In this document: positions 33,500 through 46,100 of the stretch, piece by piece
Position numbering within the stretch: position 1 is the first letter of the stretch
Layout of the letters: each line of letters begins with the position of its first letter
Origin: Saturnia japonica
Lineage: Eukaryota; Arthropoda; Insecta; Lepidoptera; Saturniidae
Reading direction: 5' to 3'
Length of the DNA stretch: 64,000 nt
NCBI GenBank assembly: GCA_033032175.1
Contig: CM065319.1
Span: 16,217,018-16,281,017, forward strand
The notes under the pieces: generated by a model
What the model saw: the letters and a program-made list of their open reading frames with translations, nothing else
The model's database searches: none
What the model was told of the DNA's origin: nothing
Program-made: the position numbers and the translations under genes

Positions 33500-34760
33500 A
33501 TGAGTAACGAACAACAAATTAAATTGTTCACGTCCAAACGTGAGTATTTTTTTAGAGACTTACAAATTCTTTTTAATCTTAAGTAAACAAATACAAATCG
33601 ATCGCAATTTAAAGCTAGGTACACACGAGTTGAATCTTTGCGACAGGAATACGTTACATTAACGAACGAAATAAATACTTTGAAATTAAAGCTAAAGCCC
33701 GACTCAAACATTGACAATCAAGCTGTTGCGGCGTTTGACGACTTGTACTATGCTGTCGTCGATGCGTATTCTGTTATCAGTGTTCCCGAGTTATCAAACA
33801 TTACGCCCAATACCTGTAAGCCAGTTGGCCAAGTGCGGTTGCCTAAAATTGAGCTGCCTAAGTTTGACGGAAGCATTGAGTGTTGGCAAACATTTTATGA
33901 CACTTTTACGTGTGTAATTCATAACAATGACAACATTAGTAATATTGAAAAATTTCATTATTTGTTATCGTGTCTGTCGGGTTCCGCGTTATCTGTCGCG
34001 AAAGGCGTTCCAGTAACATCTGATAATTATCAGGTTTTATTTGATGCATTAATCGATCGTTTTGAAAACAAAAGAATCTTGTCTGTTATCTATCTTGACA
34101 AAATATGTAACTATCCTTCTTTAAAAAGTGGCAATTTAAATGAGTTACGTATATTCACTAGCGTATTATATGAGTCTGTAAATGCCCTTAAGTCGATAAA
34201 TATTGATAATCTTGGCGAGTATATTTTATTTTATTTAGCGTCCCGTACTTTGGACCAAGATACTCGCAAACGATTTGAATCGCAAAACAATTCGCAAATA
34301 CCGACATTTAACGATCTTTTATCATTTTTACAAAGTTATGTAAAAGTATTAGAAGCGAGTGAGTCCGGTCACTCTGTTCAACACCCATGTAAATCAGTTT
34401 CTAATAAATCTAATTTCGTACCGAACACAAGTTTTCGTAAAAATTATAACAATGATAAAAAATATAAATCTTCTTCATTGACCGTCAATACAAAGGTACC
34501 TTATCGTAATATTGATAAGGTTGAAACTTGCGTGTTTTGTTCTTTGCCACATTCCGTGTACAAATGTGCTGCGTTTAAAGATTTAGATAATTCATTTAAA
34601 AGTAACTTTGTAACCAAGAATAATTTATGCCGAAATTGTTTGCGTAAAAATCATAACGTAGATCCATGTTTTTCTAAGTCGCGATGCGTAGCTTGTGGTG
34701 GTCGTCACCATACCTTATTGCATTATCCAGCCATTTCTGACAGCACTGGTCCCGGTTCGG
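33500..34760 (+). pseudogene. BEL gag-like region
   Basis: The frame starts at ATG 33500 (MSNEQQIKLFTSKRE) but meets an in-frame TAA at 33584-33586; the same frame is then open to 35125. Typical features follow: PKFDGSIECWQTFYDTF (BEL/Pao gag core) and zinc knuckles CVFCSLPHSVYKC, CRNCLRKNHNVDPC and CVACGGRHHTLLH. Gag packages the element RNA. As it stands only a short peptide precedes the stop, unless translation starts further downstream. Confidence 0.85.
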
Positions 34761-34889
34761 GAGTCAACCCTGCTACTGCTGCCGTATCGAGCGTGAACAT
34801 CGATGGTCCTAACATAAGCACAGTGTGCGCTAGCACACTTCTCGAAAGTAACCGCGCCATGGTACTTTTAGGTACTTGTAGTGTTCGGG

Positions 34890-36564
34890 TACATCATCCG
34901 GAAAATACCGGCCCGGTTTTACTCGTCAGAGCACTTATCGATAGCGGAGCACAGGATTGCTTTTTAAGCGTAAAATGTGCTAAACGTTTGGGCTTACCGT
35001 TACGTCGCTGCAATATAGCCGTAGCCGGTCTAGGTCAAAACATTGTACACCAGGTACAGGGTGTTATTCTTGCACCATTTTACCGCGCTATTCAAAAAGT
35101 CCTTCCTTTAATATTAGTCCCATAGTGATGTCTGGCATTACAAGTCAGATGCCGATGGTACAAGTTCCTACTGCTGTTCGGGAATCTTATAAACATTTAA
35201 TTTTAGCGGATAGTGATTTCGATAAACCTGCTGACGTCGACTTATTAATCGGCGCGGAATTATTCCATTCAATTTATGATGGTCAGCGATTAAAAGCAGG
35301 GCCTGAATTGCCAGTCGCCCTCCACAGCGTATTCGGTTGGGTTATCACTGGGAAGCTCGAAAGTGATTTTTATCGACCCCCTTCAACGATTTCTTCCCTC
35401 TTGGCTTCCACCTTTGCCTTAGACGAAGTGGTCAAGCGCTTTTGGGAGGTCGAAGAACCACCGTTGATCAGTGTTTCAAATCCAGACGATACCAAGTGTG
35501 AACAACTATACTCTAAACTAGTATATCAAAACACGGACGGTCGATACGTCGTTCCTATTTTACTAAAGGAGCCGTATAGTGATCTCGGTGAATCTTATAA
35601 GCATTCTTTATCGCGTATAACAAATCTGGAAAGGCGTCTCAATCGCGATGATAAGCTGAAAGAGGACTATTCCAATTTTATGCGTGAGTACGAATCATTA
35701 GGACACATGCAGCCTGTTGAATCGTCATCACCAAGCGGGAATTATTTTTTTCCCCATCACTGTATCTTACGTCCCGAAAGCACTACAACTAAATTGAGGG
35801 TTGTATTCGATGCCAGCGCCAAAAGCACGAATGGCAAATCTCTCAATGACATAGTTTACACTGGTCCTAAACTTCAAAATGATATCGTAGATATTATCAC
35901 GAAATTCCGTTTTCACGCTGTTGTGTTTACAGCGGATATCACTAAAATGTATCGTAACATTGAACTTCGACCTGAAGATCGTTGTTGGCAGCACATCTTA
36001 TGGAGGGAGTCTCCTAACGATCCCGTCACAGAGTTTCAGCTAAATACCGTCACATATGGCGTAAGCAGTTCTCCGTTTCTCGCAATTAGAACTCTTCATC
36101 AGGTTGCCCACGATTATGGTAGTGAGCGACCTCATGCCGCTAAAATTCTTCTCCATGATACATTTATGGATGACATAACAGCTGGAGCACAAACTGTTAA
36201 TGCAGCGTTAGAGCTCAAAGATGAGCTGGTAGATCTTTTAGCCTGTGCACAGTTTGAACTACGCAAATGGAGTAGCAACTCTAAAGAATTGCTGTCTCAA
36301 ATTCCTTCTGAGCACTGTCAAATTCCCAAAGAGTTTTGTGATGATCAAAATCAACGTACGTTAAAGATACTTGGTATTAAATGGGATCCAGTTCAAGATA
36401 TCTTTACTTATTCTTTCTCGCAGCTAAATTCGAACTGTACTAAGCGTGCGATACTTTCAAACGTCGCTCGCATCTATGATCCTCTTGGTTGGTTGACGCC
36501 AGTAGTCTTACAAGCCAAACTTATCTTACAAAACTTGTACGCGCTACCAACTCAATTGGGATGA
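34890..36564 (+). pseudogene. BEL protease and reverse transcriptase region
   Basis: An aspartic protease active site is visible at about 34935 (ALIDSGAQDCFLS). The frame stops at 35123 and coding continues in another frame from 35125. Reverse transcriptase features: PHHCILRPESTTTKLRVV, VFDASAKSTNGKSLND, FTADITKMYRNIEL and the catalytic FMDDITAG. The second frame ends at 36564. Thus at least one frameshift separates protease from polymerase; BEL elements usually have one continuous gag-pol frame. Confidence 0.85.
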
Positions 36565-36568
36565 GTCT

Positions 36569-37800
36569 GTGCCATCTGATATAGCTCAAAAGTGGCAAGA
36601 CTTTGTGAAGGAACTAATTCATCTCAAAGAACTTCGACTTCCACGCCGAGTCTCGAGCTCCACGGCCATTCATTACGAGTTGATAGGTTTTTGCGATGGA
36701 TCCACAAAGGCTTACAGTTGTTGTGTCTACATACGAGCGCTTGGTAGTAAAGACAATCCTGTTCAGTAACTTATTTCCAAGTCGAAGGTAGCACCTTTAA
36801 AACCACTTACCGTCAACCGACTTCAGCTTTGTGGTGCAGTCTTACTGTCACGGATTTTAAAGCACATGTGGAATCTTCTCCGCGGTCATATAGATCTAAC
36901 TCGTATGATAGCTTTTACTGATAGTAAAACCGTTTTGTCGTGGCTCCATACTGAACCACATAAACTAAAAACATTCGTGGCACATCGTGTTGTTAAAATC
37001 ACGGACAACGTCAGTGTTGAGAATTGGCATCATGTGTCAACACATGACAATCCGGCTGATCACTGCAGTCGAGGGCTCAGCTGTTCTCAACTCATTGCTT
37101 CCCCCTCCTGGTGAGAAGAGACATCAACATGGCCGATAAATCACACGGTCGAACCGCCAGATTCGGTTCCCGAACTAAAACCTATTCACATTTTCCACGT
37201 AATTAGTGTTAGTGACCATACTAGCACTGATGTCGTATTTCATGTTTTGAATAAATATTCTTCCTTTTCCCGGACCCAGCGTGTATTAGCCTGGTGTGTC
37301 CGATTCATTAATAATTTAAAACAAAAATCCGAGTACAGACTCAAATCTGGTCTTACGGTCAGTGAACTCGAGTATTCACTGAGCACTTTAGTTCGACATG
37401 TTCAGACTACCTCATTTTCGAACGCGATCGCAGTTATACAATCATATCAAAACTGCTCTCGTAACATCCAAAAGTTGAAATCTTTTGTCGATGAAGCAGG
37501 GTTGCTTCGAGTGGGGGGACGTCTAAAAAACGTTAACATACCGCAATCTGCGACACATCCTTTCTTACTTCCAATGGATTCGCCACTCTCGAAACTTTTA
37601 ATTGACTATTATCATATTCTTTATTTACATTGCGGTCCTCGAACTTTACAATCACTTATCCAAAGACGTTTTTGGATATTAGGTATTCGTAACTTAATTC
37701 GATCTCGTTTATCAGAATGCGTACCGTGTTTTAAAACTGAACCTGATCTTACTACGTCTACCCCTTGGCAAGATGGAATATGCTTACCAAACTAACTCAA
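36569..37800 (+). pseudogene. BEL RNase H and integrase N-terminal region
   Basis: RNase H-like residues occur at 36650-37110 (IGFCDGSTKAYSCCVYIRA, FTDSKTVLSWLHTEPHK, NPADHCSRGLS), interrupted by stops at about 36770 and 37112. From 37247 an open frame carries the integrase zinc-binding region (HPFLLPMD ... YYHILYLHCGPRTLQ ... CVPCF). Immediately after this the sequence jumps to a C-terminal segment; no DDE catalytic core is present. Confidence 0.8.
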
Positions 37801-38064
37801 TGTTTTTGGCGAGCTTGGCAGCGTGATTACCTTCATACCTTACAACAAAGATGAAAAAGGATCGTAAATTCTAACAATGTTAAGATTGGCAACGTCGTTC
37901 TCATGGTCCATGAGCGTCTACCATCATTAGAGTGGCGTTATGGGAAAATCGAATGCGTGCACCCTGGCACTGATGGTGTAGTGCGGGTGGTTACTCTCCG
38001 CACAGCTAACGGTCTACTTCGTCGACCTATTACAAAGATTTGTCCTTTGCCTATGCAAAACTAG
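37801..38064 (+). pseudogene. BEL integrase C-terminal remnant
   Basis: The translated region contains LTQCFWRAWQRDYLHTLQQR, VVLMVHE, WRYGKIECVHPGTDGVVRV and RRPITKICPLP, the DUF5641-like tail of BEL integrases, ending at TAG 38062-38064. It directly follows the zinc-binding part with the catalytic core missing, so several hundred bases have been deleted. Confidence 0.75.
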
Positions 38065-38269
38065 TACATAAAATTCTTTAGGTTATCTTAAGTGTTTAAC
38101 ATTTAGCTTAATTTTAATTTAATATTAGGATTCTTAAGATCTGTTATCATAAGGATGTTCGACTGACCATGGACAACTCTTAACTTAAAATCTTTTAAAT
38201 TTTCAATCTTCAACTCAATTTTAATCAATTTAATTGTGAAATCCTATGATGATTTCAAGTGGGGGGAAA

Positions 38270-38637
38270 TGTTAGAGCATGCATATATTCCTTCACAACT
38301 TTTCCTACCTCGGCCACAATTAGCGCCATCTACAAACAAAACCAAAAACTCACGTGCGACGAGTGACAGTTGAAAAAACAGACAAGACAAAACGTGTCGC
38401 CTAACAGAGCGCATAAAACTATTGCATCTCCGTCACAAATTAAAAGAATAAATCAAATAATAGTTAAGCTCGGACTTCACAAACCCCCCGGGGTTCCATA
38501 GTGCTTCAACAGTGCGTGATGTGCAGTGCATAGAAGCCACGAAAATCAACATCAGCATGCCCGAGGTGAGTGGCCGGCAAAATACCTATCCAAATTCCTA
38601 CCCCGCATGTTATGGAGAAAACATTTAAAACAATACA
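38270..38637 (+). repeat. Right LTR of the BEL element
   Basis: 368 bp, same length as the left LTR and nearly identical. It is preceded by the polypurine tract AAGTGGGGGGAAA and followed by the target duplication CCAGG. Confidence 0.95.
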
Positions 38638-38642
38638 CCAGG

Positions 38643-39600
38643 GATTGTAAAAAATAACTCTTCGGTGGTGTATCAATGAATCATCTTTATTTAATCATAT
38701 CAATATTATTATCAGTTATGGATGTTCGATTTCGTTCTTTAAACTGGAATGGGTTATAATATAAGCCTATATCGTTTTATTTTTTATCGACCCCGACTTT
38801 GTACGCGTTCATAGCCGGGTCTAGACCGAAAGCACGGCCTGTGCGAACTGATGCGAAAAGGACAAGGGAGACGGTATTCGCTTGATACAATTATATGAAA
38901 GTTTTAAAATGTAGAGCGGAAAGACCTGTACTTACATTTGAATAAAAGGAAACGTGAAGATATTGGGAGGAAAATCTCTATATTAATATTTTTCTCCGAC
39001 CTCGATGGATACGACTTTTAAGCCAGATGCCCGAGCGTGGTTCACACGCCGTGCTTTGACTGCGCGTTTGGTCTGCAATAACTTATTAATACTAGGTATA
39101 GTTTATAACCGTCAATCAAACTGAACGTAGCTTTCTATATGTGAAACAATGATTGTTTGAAACACGTGTTGGAGTGCATACACTCGCACTCAGTCTTTTT
39201 GTACGTAATACATAATACTTCAATGCATTGAAATCATGAATTTCTAGAATCGGATAAGCAGTTCCAAACATTACCTTTCCCAATGACCATCAGGGCCAGA
39301 GTACCGTCAATTTGTCGAGTTAGATACTACAAATTTTTCCATTTATATTAATTAATTTCTAAATATTTACTCAAACAAAGTGCGTAGGTAAGTAAACTTT
39401 TTTGTTATTGATGACATACTGGCTGGTTGTAAAAAAATATTTGATTATGTTTTGATTTTTCATAAAATTCAAATGACTGCGAATTTGTTTGAATTTAAGT
39501 GCGTTTTAACTGCTACGTTTATTAGTCTTGATTTTATAATTTTACCAACCATTTAAATAAAGTTAGCGACAAAATCGAATTGTTAGATATTCTTTACGTC
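38643..39600. other. Intergenic, no gene recognised
   Basis: AT-rich DNA. Its right part should contain the left end of the Tc1-like element, but I could not match a terminal repeat with confidence. Confidence 0.4.
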
Positions 39601-40611
39601 ATGAAGCGACGTCATTTGATGGCAGATGAAATGCAAAGAGCTGTAGGGATGTTGCTAGCGGGAAGTAATCAATCTCAGGTATCTCGACATTTTGGCATTC
39701 ATAGAAGTGTTATTTGTCGTCTTTGGCAGCGCTACAATAATACAGGAGAACCCGCTGAACAGCATCCAGGCCGTAAAAGGAGTACAACCACTCGGCAATA
39801 CCGGTACATACAACTGACTGCAAGACGCCAGCCGATGAGGCTAAGTTTGAGGCTACAAATTTCAAGTGGTGTTGATGTAAGTCCTCAAACTGTGCGAAAT
39901 CGACTGGATGAGTACGGCCTACGAGCTCGACGCTCAATCAGGTGCCCACCGATACGTCACGGGAATCGCGCTCGTCGATATGAATGGTGTAGAGAACGCA
40001 TAACATGGACCCAGGAACAATGGGATAAAATTATGTTTTCCGAAGAGTCGCGAATCGGGTTTAAGCCTGATACAAGAAGGGTGCGAGTGTATCGTCGGCC
40101 CGGAAATACTGAAAGGCTTAGGTGCGTTCAGGAAGTTCATCCATACAGCGGCTCAACAGTTATGTTATGGGCGGGTATTATGAAGAACAGGCGAACTGAG
40201 CTCGTTTTTGTAAATGGAAAAATGAATGCTGAAAATTACATTGAGGATATTCTTAGACCTTATGTCTACCCATTTGCACAAACCTTTGGCTCCGATTTTA
40301 GGTTAATGCATGACAATGCGCGTTCACATACAGCTCGGCGAACCAGTGAATACTTTGCAACGGAAAACATCCGGGTATTGCCCTGGCCTGCACAATCGCC
40401 AGATCTCAACACCATCGAGCACGCATGGGACATGCTCCGGAGACGTGTTTTGAAGGACTTGGACGGAGCGACAACAACCCAACAGCTGAAGGATTTGCTA
40501 CAATTCCATTGGGAGCGAAGTCCGCAAGATGACATAAACAGTCTCATTAATTCAATGAATAATCGTTGCCAACAAGTTCTGAATAGCAGAGGAGCCCATA
40601 CTTTGTATTAA
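39601..40611 (+). CDS. Tc1-like transposase, catalytic first Asp replaced by Glu
   Basis: The open frame of 336 codons starts at ATG 39601 (an upstream ATG at 39580 is also in frame). It has paired helix-turn-helix domains (VSRHFGIHRSVICRLWQRY; PQTVRNRLDEYGLRARRS), an AT-hook-like GRKR, then IMFSEESRIGF, LMHDNARSHTA and WPAQSPDLNTIEHAWDML. The spacing D to E is 34 residues, i.e. DD34E (Tc1). The usual FSDES is FSEES here: GAA at 40042-40044 puts Glu at residue 148, where the first catalytic Asp is expected. The frame is otherwise intact, so loss of activity may be recent. Terminal repeats were not identified; 'tatacactcatcaaaaaagtc' reversed at about 40873-40894 is a candidate right end. Confidence 0.88.
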   Translation: MKRRHLMADEMQRAVGMLLAGSNQSQVSRHFGIHRSVICRLWQRYNNTGEPAEQHPGRKRSTTTRQYRYIQLTARRQPMRLSLRLQISSGVDVSPQTVRNRLDEYGLRARRSIRCPPIRHGNRARRYEWCRERITWTQEQWDKIMFSEESRIGFKPDTRRVRVYRRPGNTERLRCVQEVHPYSGSTVMLWAGIMKNRRTELVFVNGKMNAENYIEDILRPYVYPFAQTFGSDFRLMHDNARSHTARRTSEYFATENIRVLPWPAQSPDLNTIEHAWDMLRRRVLKDLDGATTTQQLKDLLQFHWERSPQDDINSLINSMNNRCQQVLNSRGAHTLY

Positions 40612-41408
40612 ATTGTTCTATTCTTTCACAATAAATACATTTTCTTTAGAAATTTCATTTTGTAAGAAAAAAATTTAGTTTCTTATGTATCTTAGTTTCT
40701 ACAATATATTCTAATATTGTTCATTTCTGTTATTAAAAGAACTTATAAAGACAACAGCTGTTATTTTTACATCATAGAACCCTAAAGATATTATTTTAAA
40801 AATAAAATACAACGTTATAATGTGAAGAATCATCCTAAAATTTAAATTAGTACATGTTGCTTAGACTTTTTTGATGAGTGTATATAAATTTTCATTTATC
40901 CTAGAAAATTCACTTTATTTTTTTTCAATGAAGATATTTTAAGAACTTTGAGATATTTCAATATGCTCCCCAAACTTAAACACTAAATCCGCGCCTGAGA
41001 TCTGTTCAACTGTGAAAAATTTAAAAAAAACGACAATTTTCACAATAAATCTTCTTTATTCTTCATCCTCACTTCGATTAACATAAGCTATAGGTACGTG
41101 TAACAACATCAAATATATATAATAAGCATTCAAATGTCAAGCTGTGTACGTACACAATTACCTGCCAACTACAAACATACATACACTCACATCATGTATA
41201 ACGCTTATATCCTTAAAACTATAATATAACATAATTATAAAAACTATTTACAACATATTATATAAACACCAAGGGTAAGTAAACAATTATTTACGTCGTA
41301 AAAATTAATAACATGAAAACAAATAGTATCGACGAGACCGCTACTGTTTGGTACTTGTTTTATTTACTGTTTCAGCTCGAGTTTTATATATATAGTAGCC
41401 AGGATTAT

Positions 41409-41525
41409 GGGGGGGGGGGGGGGGTTCAAGGGAAAAGTAATTTTATATAGAGAAAAAAATACTAGCTTAACAACATTTGTTTAGGGAGGGGGTGGCAGTT
41501 ACCCCCCCCCCCCCCATCCTTAACT
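41409..41525. repeat. Poly-G and poly-C tracts in inverted arrangement
   Basis: A run of 16 G (41409-41424) is followed about 87 bp later by a run of 14 C (41512-41525). They could pair as a hairpin or form G-quadruplex or i-motif structures. Such long homopolymers are also prone to sequencing error. Confidence 0.85.
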
Positions 41526-42522
41526 GACTACGTGCATGAAAACATACCGAGTAAGAAGCTAAAATATTTACAAACAAACATTGAGCAATTTTTACAAAGT
41601 AAAATAAAAAAATTACAAACTCAAATTATTTATACATGTTTTTCTTGTAACCGATTCATCATAATTCATTCGGAACCTGTTATCATCATGGTACAAAATG
41701 TATTATAATAGTTATCGCGTTCATCTGTCTCTCTCGGTTCATAGCATAGTTCTATCCTTTTCTCTTCTTGCCCAAGTACCTATTTTTATCCTTTTTAGCG
41801 TTAGAAAAGTTTCTTTTAAAACGTTGCACATAAGATGTTATGCTAAAATTCGACAACTTTTAATACGCCACATTTTTACGTTTTTTTTTTAAAGTACAGG
41901 GACTTATGAATCGTTAGAAAAATGTTACAGGTATTTTTTAATTAAAATTTTAATTTGATCTAACATTGAATTTTTTTATTTGACCATCTCGACACCCTAT
42001 CGTGATTTTATTTCAAGGAAACAAGGTATCCCATTAATACAGGTTGTTTAATATTAAACAAATATTTTGAAGTTCATCAAGTGTCAAGAAGCTTCACTGA
42101 ATGAATTTTATTTCTAATATACTCTTTCATCGTATCACGACAAAGTGGCTGCACTGTCCCTGACGGTAAGCACAGTAGTACAATCCGAAAACAACGGTGA
42201 CCACCGAGAGAGACCGGTAATCCATCAACAGTCGTTTTCGGCAGCTGGATATATATTTCCAAGCCCGCTGGAGCTGTCAAAAAGCCTCTAACGGCTCCAA
42301 GGGCCCTTAAGGCAAAGATTACAGCCCGTTATAAAAAAAAGGTGGATTTAAATTGGCTAATCCCGAAACGCGATAATCCAAGACAGGTACTGTGGATGTT
42401 TAACCTCCATGTAAAGTGGTCGCGACCAGATCCTACCATCCCGTCTCACTATGGCGGGTCTAACACCTGGTATATGGTCGTCACCACCATCATCTTGTCG
42501 TGTACTAAACTAAACAATACAC
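41526..42522. other. Intergenic, repeat-like pieces only
   Basis: No gene found. The part 42130-42330 has a slightly higher GC content and words such as 'agcctctaacggctccaagg' that look like dispersed repeat debris. It ends in the MITE target duplication CAATACAC (42515-42522). Confidence 0.35.
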
Positions 42523-43151
42523 TAGCGGTGGGCGATTATGAGATATACTGATGTAATCATTCAATTATAAAGATATCTCGATTATAGCAATTAGTAATTA
42601 CTAATATGAGTAGATATTTCGATGATGAGTGATCATTCATAATCGAAGTACGCTTAATAATTAATAATGCTAGGTTACTCATATTAGTAGTTACTAATTT
42701 CATAAAACTATTAATTATTACGACCGAACGACCTTTTTTTAGCTAATTGGTATTTATGTTCTTGCAAAGTGTTGGCAATTAAGAACGCAACCACATTTAT
42801 AATAAGTTGGCAACATTTATTGTCTATTTTCTGTATTTTGACATATAAGCTTGTTAACCTTTGTGCTATCAATATACGCTCCTTTGCATTTTCATAGTTA
42901 TCGTTCTTTTATTTATTTATTTCCACCTATGTATCAACACAAAGAACTTTGTTAACGACTGTGCAACCTTTTTTTAGCTTCCCACTCTTCATTGTAATAG
43001 GTACCAGTCATCATTCATAATCGCCCACCTCTAAGTAATACATCAAGGGCTCGATTATGAACGATCATTCATATTCGTCATTCGATTATGAATGATTACT
43101 CATCATCGAAATAACTCGATTATGTAAATCATTCATAATCGCCTACCACTA
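42523..43151. mobile_element. hAT-type MITE with perfect 8-bp target duplication
   Basis: It is flanked by CAATACAC at 42515-42522 and 43152-43159. Ends: TAGCGGTGGGCGATTATGA on the left and, reversed from the right, TAGTGGTAGGCGATTATGA. It is 629 bp, has no coding frame, and is AT-rich with many internal palindromic words (ATTACTAATATGAGTA, CATTCATAATCG). A further internal end-like copy (ATAATCGCCCACCTCTA at 43017-43033) suggests nested or repeated sub-termini. The 8-bp duplication and YAGNGGT end indicate mobilisation by a hAT transposase. Confidence 0.85.
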
Positions 43152-43159
43152 CAATACAC

Positions 43160-46100
43160 TCAACACAACAACACATTCAACATATCGACGCAAGAAAACG
43201 TATTTGGCGTAAGCAACCAAAACCAGACTTTCCAACAGAACCAAAAAACCAGTTTTTAAATTATTAAAAAAAAATCATAACTACTTAATTATCAGTGAAA
43301 CAAAACTGAAGTTTTGCATACAGTTAGAATAATATTCACTAACTAGAATAAATACATATATCCTAAAGTTATGAGAAGTTGGGTTTTTACTACTTACAGA
43401 ATTAGACTTTTCATTTAAACAACTGAAGAACTTCGTAAGTAGTTTATTTCTATGGAGATGGCTAATTTCCGTATACGTAGTTCCAGACGTATAAAATGCT
43501 TTACTTGAAATATTTTAACAATTATGTAACATTAAACGAGACGTGAGGGGGGGCTATTGAAAAACATACTGTTACCAATGTATTGTAATAAATTAAGAAA
43601 ATGTTGGATGTTTCGTACAAATAAAATCTATAAGTTACTTACGTCAAATTTGCATTGCACGAGAATGCTGTCAGTAATATCAGGTGCAAAATACAAACCG
43701 CACTTTTGCTGTAAGTGAATAGCACAAAAAATCCCCTTTTTTTAAGAGACTTGAAGCAATTTGAATCTATAAATTAAAAAAAAAATGTTAATTCGATTCT
43801 TTCTATCGTAGCGGTATGATACCAAGACCATTTGACGCAGAAAAAAAAACATTCTGTGTTTTACACCACATTTTTGCTACTTACCCCAAATACGTTTTCT
43901 TGCGTCGATATAGACATTCATATATCGTTTCTAAACATATTAAATTTTCCATATTAATATTTTTACATGCCTTAATATATTATATTGATATATAATAATA
44001 TAAAATTCTCTTTAAGAGATCACGGATTTGATTACCTGTTCGTGAACAACATAAGTTTTATAAGTACAATTATTATAATATTATAGGTAAAATAAGGGGG
44101 CACATTAGCCAGTGTTTGCAAATGAAGAAATTTATCGAATAATACACTACCGAAGACACTCAGCACGTGTATATATATATATATATATATAGTTAGTTTC
44201 TTTGCTTGTCTCGCTATGCGATTTCCCTTACCATATATCTATTTGCGATAGAACTTTCTAGAGTTATTTCCTGTTCGATTTCGAAATTTTCTGAATAAGT
44301 ACAAAAACACTTAACAGGTGACGCGTGAGGCGTTTCATTTTAAAGACAACTGAGACAAAGTTGCAGGCGCAAGCTTGTATTACATAAAAGTAACATAGTA
44401 GGTCGAATACTATAAGATACAAGCTAAAAACTTTCTACGTCACAGCATATACTAACTCAGACACTTATCTGAACGAACATCGATAATTTTAAAAAGCAAA
44501 GATATTCATCTATTCAATGCGCTTACAAAAATTCTATGACGGTTTTAAACGTTACAACCCTAACCACGAGACAATCTCATTCGGTTCTTGTCAAACTGAA
44601 TTGTAATTGGATTGAGGAAAAACATTACTTTGGCCATTAAAAAAATCAGACAATTAGTCTATGCGTCTCTTTTGGGTACGTCATACTTTGAAGAAATCCG
44701 AGGTACGTCTTAAAAAATACCGAAATCGCCTTCAAACTTCGACAAAACTAGCAACACAATAAAAGGCTCAAAAGACATCATCCAAACAGAGTAATGTCAT
44801 TGGACTTCATGAAGAAACTCTCATTGAGATTTCACTCAGAAAGTCATACTCAAATACATCTGTGGGGCGATTATTACCACCCCCACATTCAAAGGGATCC
44901 TACGACTAGGCGGGTGTTATGTCTGGCGGTAGTACTGGGCGTTTCGTTGAGGAACACTTTTAATAACGTTCTTTTAAGAAAAACGAACGAACTGTTTCTC
45001 TATTTAACGACAACAAGTTTCAAAACGAACGAGACCGTTTTTGATAGAACATATCTATACACTTTGTTATAAGGACTATATTTGAAAGAACAGTAACGAA
45101 TAAGCTACAATGAATCTTATTACTAAAAATATACAATACAAATTTGGTTGTAAAAGAAAAAACGAAAGAAAGGAACGAATAAAAAATGGATTATTGGTTA
45201 AACGTCAAATGTTCGTTTTTTCAGTACAGTTTGTTCTCGAATTTAAAAAAAAAAGCGATTTTTTATAACCTTTTCTAAGAACTGTTCTTTGAGTGTAAAA
45301 AAGCGTTTCGTTTTGTTTCATTTTACGAAAAATCAAAAACGATCTAGCACTATCTGGCGGGCTACTGCCCAACGGTTGTTGTCGGGTTCTTGTATATATA
45401 TATATATATATATGTTCAATTGTTTTGGGTTAATTTTAATATCGCTATGTAGGATGCGTCAGTTCCTAGTTCGTATGTGGCGAGATAGATGTCGCTACAC
45501 ATCTGTTAATAATCCAACTGATTGTAGATAAAAGTCCAGAGAAAAAAAGGTAATTTCATGATATTGATGAAGACCCAATCATACTTAAAGTTCAAATATT
45601 TAAAAGATAAAGTTGTGCGCATATATATTGCCCTTTATCTAATAATTGCATGAAAACAATCACAATAGAACGTTGTATCAGAACATACTATGTACCATAA
45701 GTCAAAGCATTCGCTTGCACACATGCCTACAGACGCGACCGCTTCAATGAACTTGTGAGATCCACATACAGCCGTGCATCCGCCGTCCGAACTAAATGTG
45801 CACTGAGATGACTTTTTTTTATAACTGTTACTATACTGTTAGCCTTAGGGGCCTGGAGCCTCTGACGGCTTTTACAGCTTCACCGGAGCGAGATGACGAC
45901 GGGCGCCTCTTGTACGTTTATAGTGTAAGAGCAGACCGCGATATGTGCTGGCAAATAGTGGGAGCGAGAAGCCTGCAGCCAACGTCAGCTCGACAGCTCC
46001 GATTTTATGTCGGCTTTAATAAGCACCTTTCTGATTGGTTAAACGGGAAAACGTTATAAATTTAAACAATTTCCAATCAATCCGGGATGGGACAACAATG

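Larger units (their letters stand above)
32751..38637 (+). mobile_element. BEL/Pao LTR retrotransposon, young LTRs but defective interior
   Basis: Two 368-bp LTRs (32751-33118, 38270-38637) begin TGTTAGAGC and end AATACA. They differ at two positions that I can see. A 5-bp target duplication CCAGG flanks the element (32746-32750, 38638-38642), and a polypurine tract (GTGGGGGGAAA) precedes the right LTR. Gag, protease, reverse transcriptase, RNase H and part of integrase are recognisable in BEL order, but there are stops, two frame changes and loss of the integrase core. No envelope-like gene is present. It lies between the convergent SPSB3 and APPBP2 genes. Confidence 0.93.

Noticed and set aside
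44794..45072. 92-codon plus-strand open frame
   Set aside because: No recognisable domain, no splice-site context and no similarity to anything I know.
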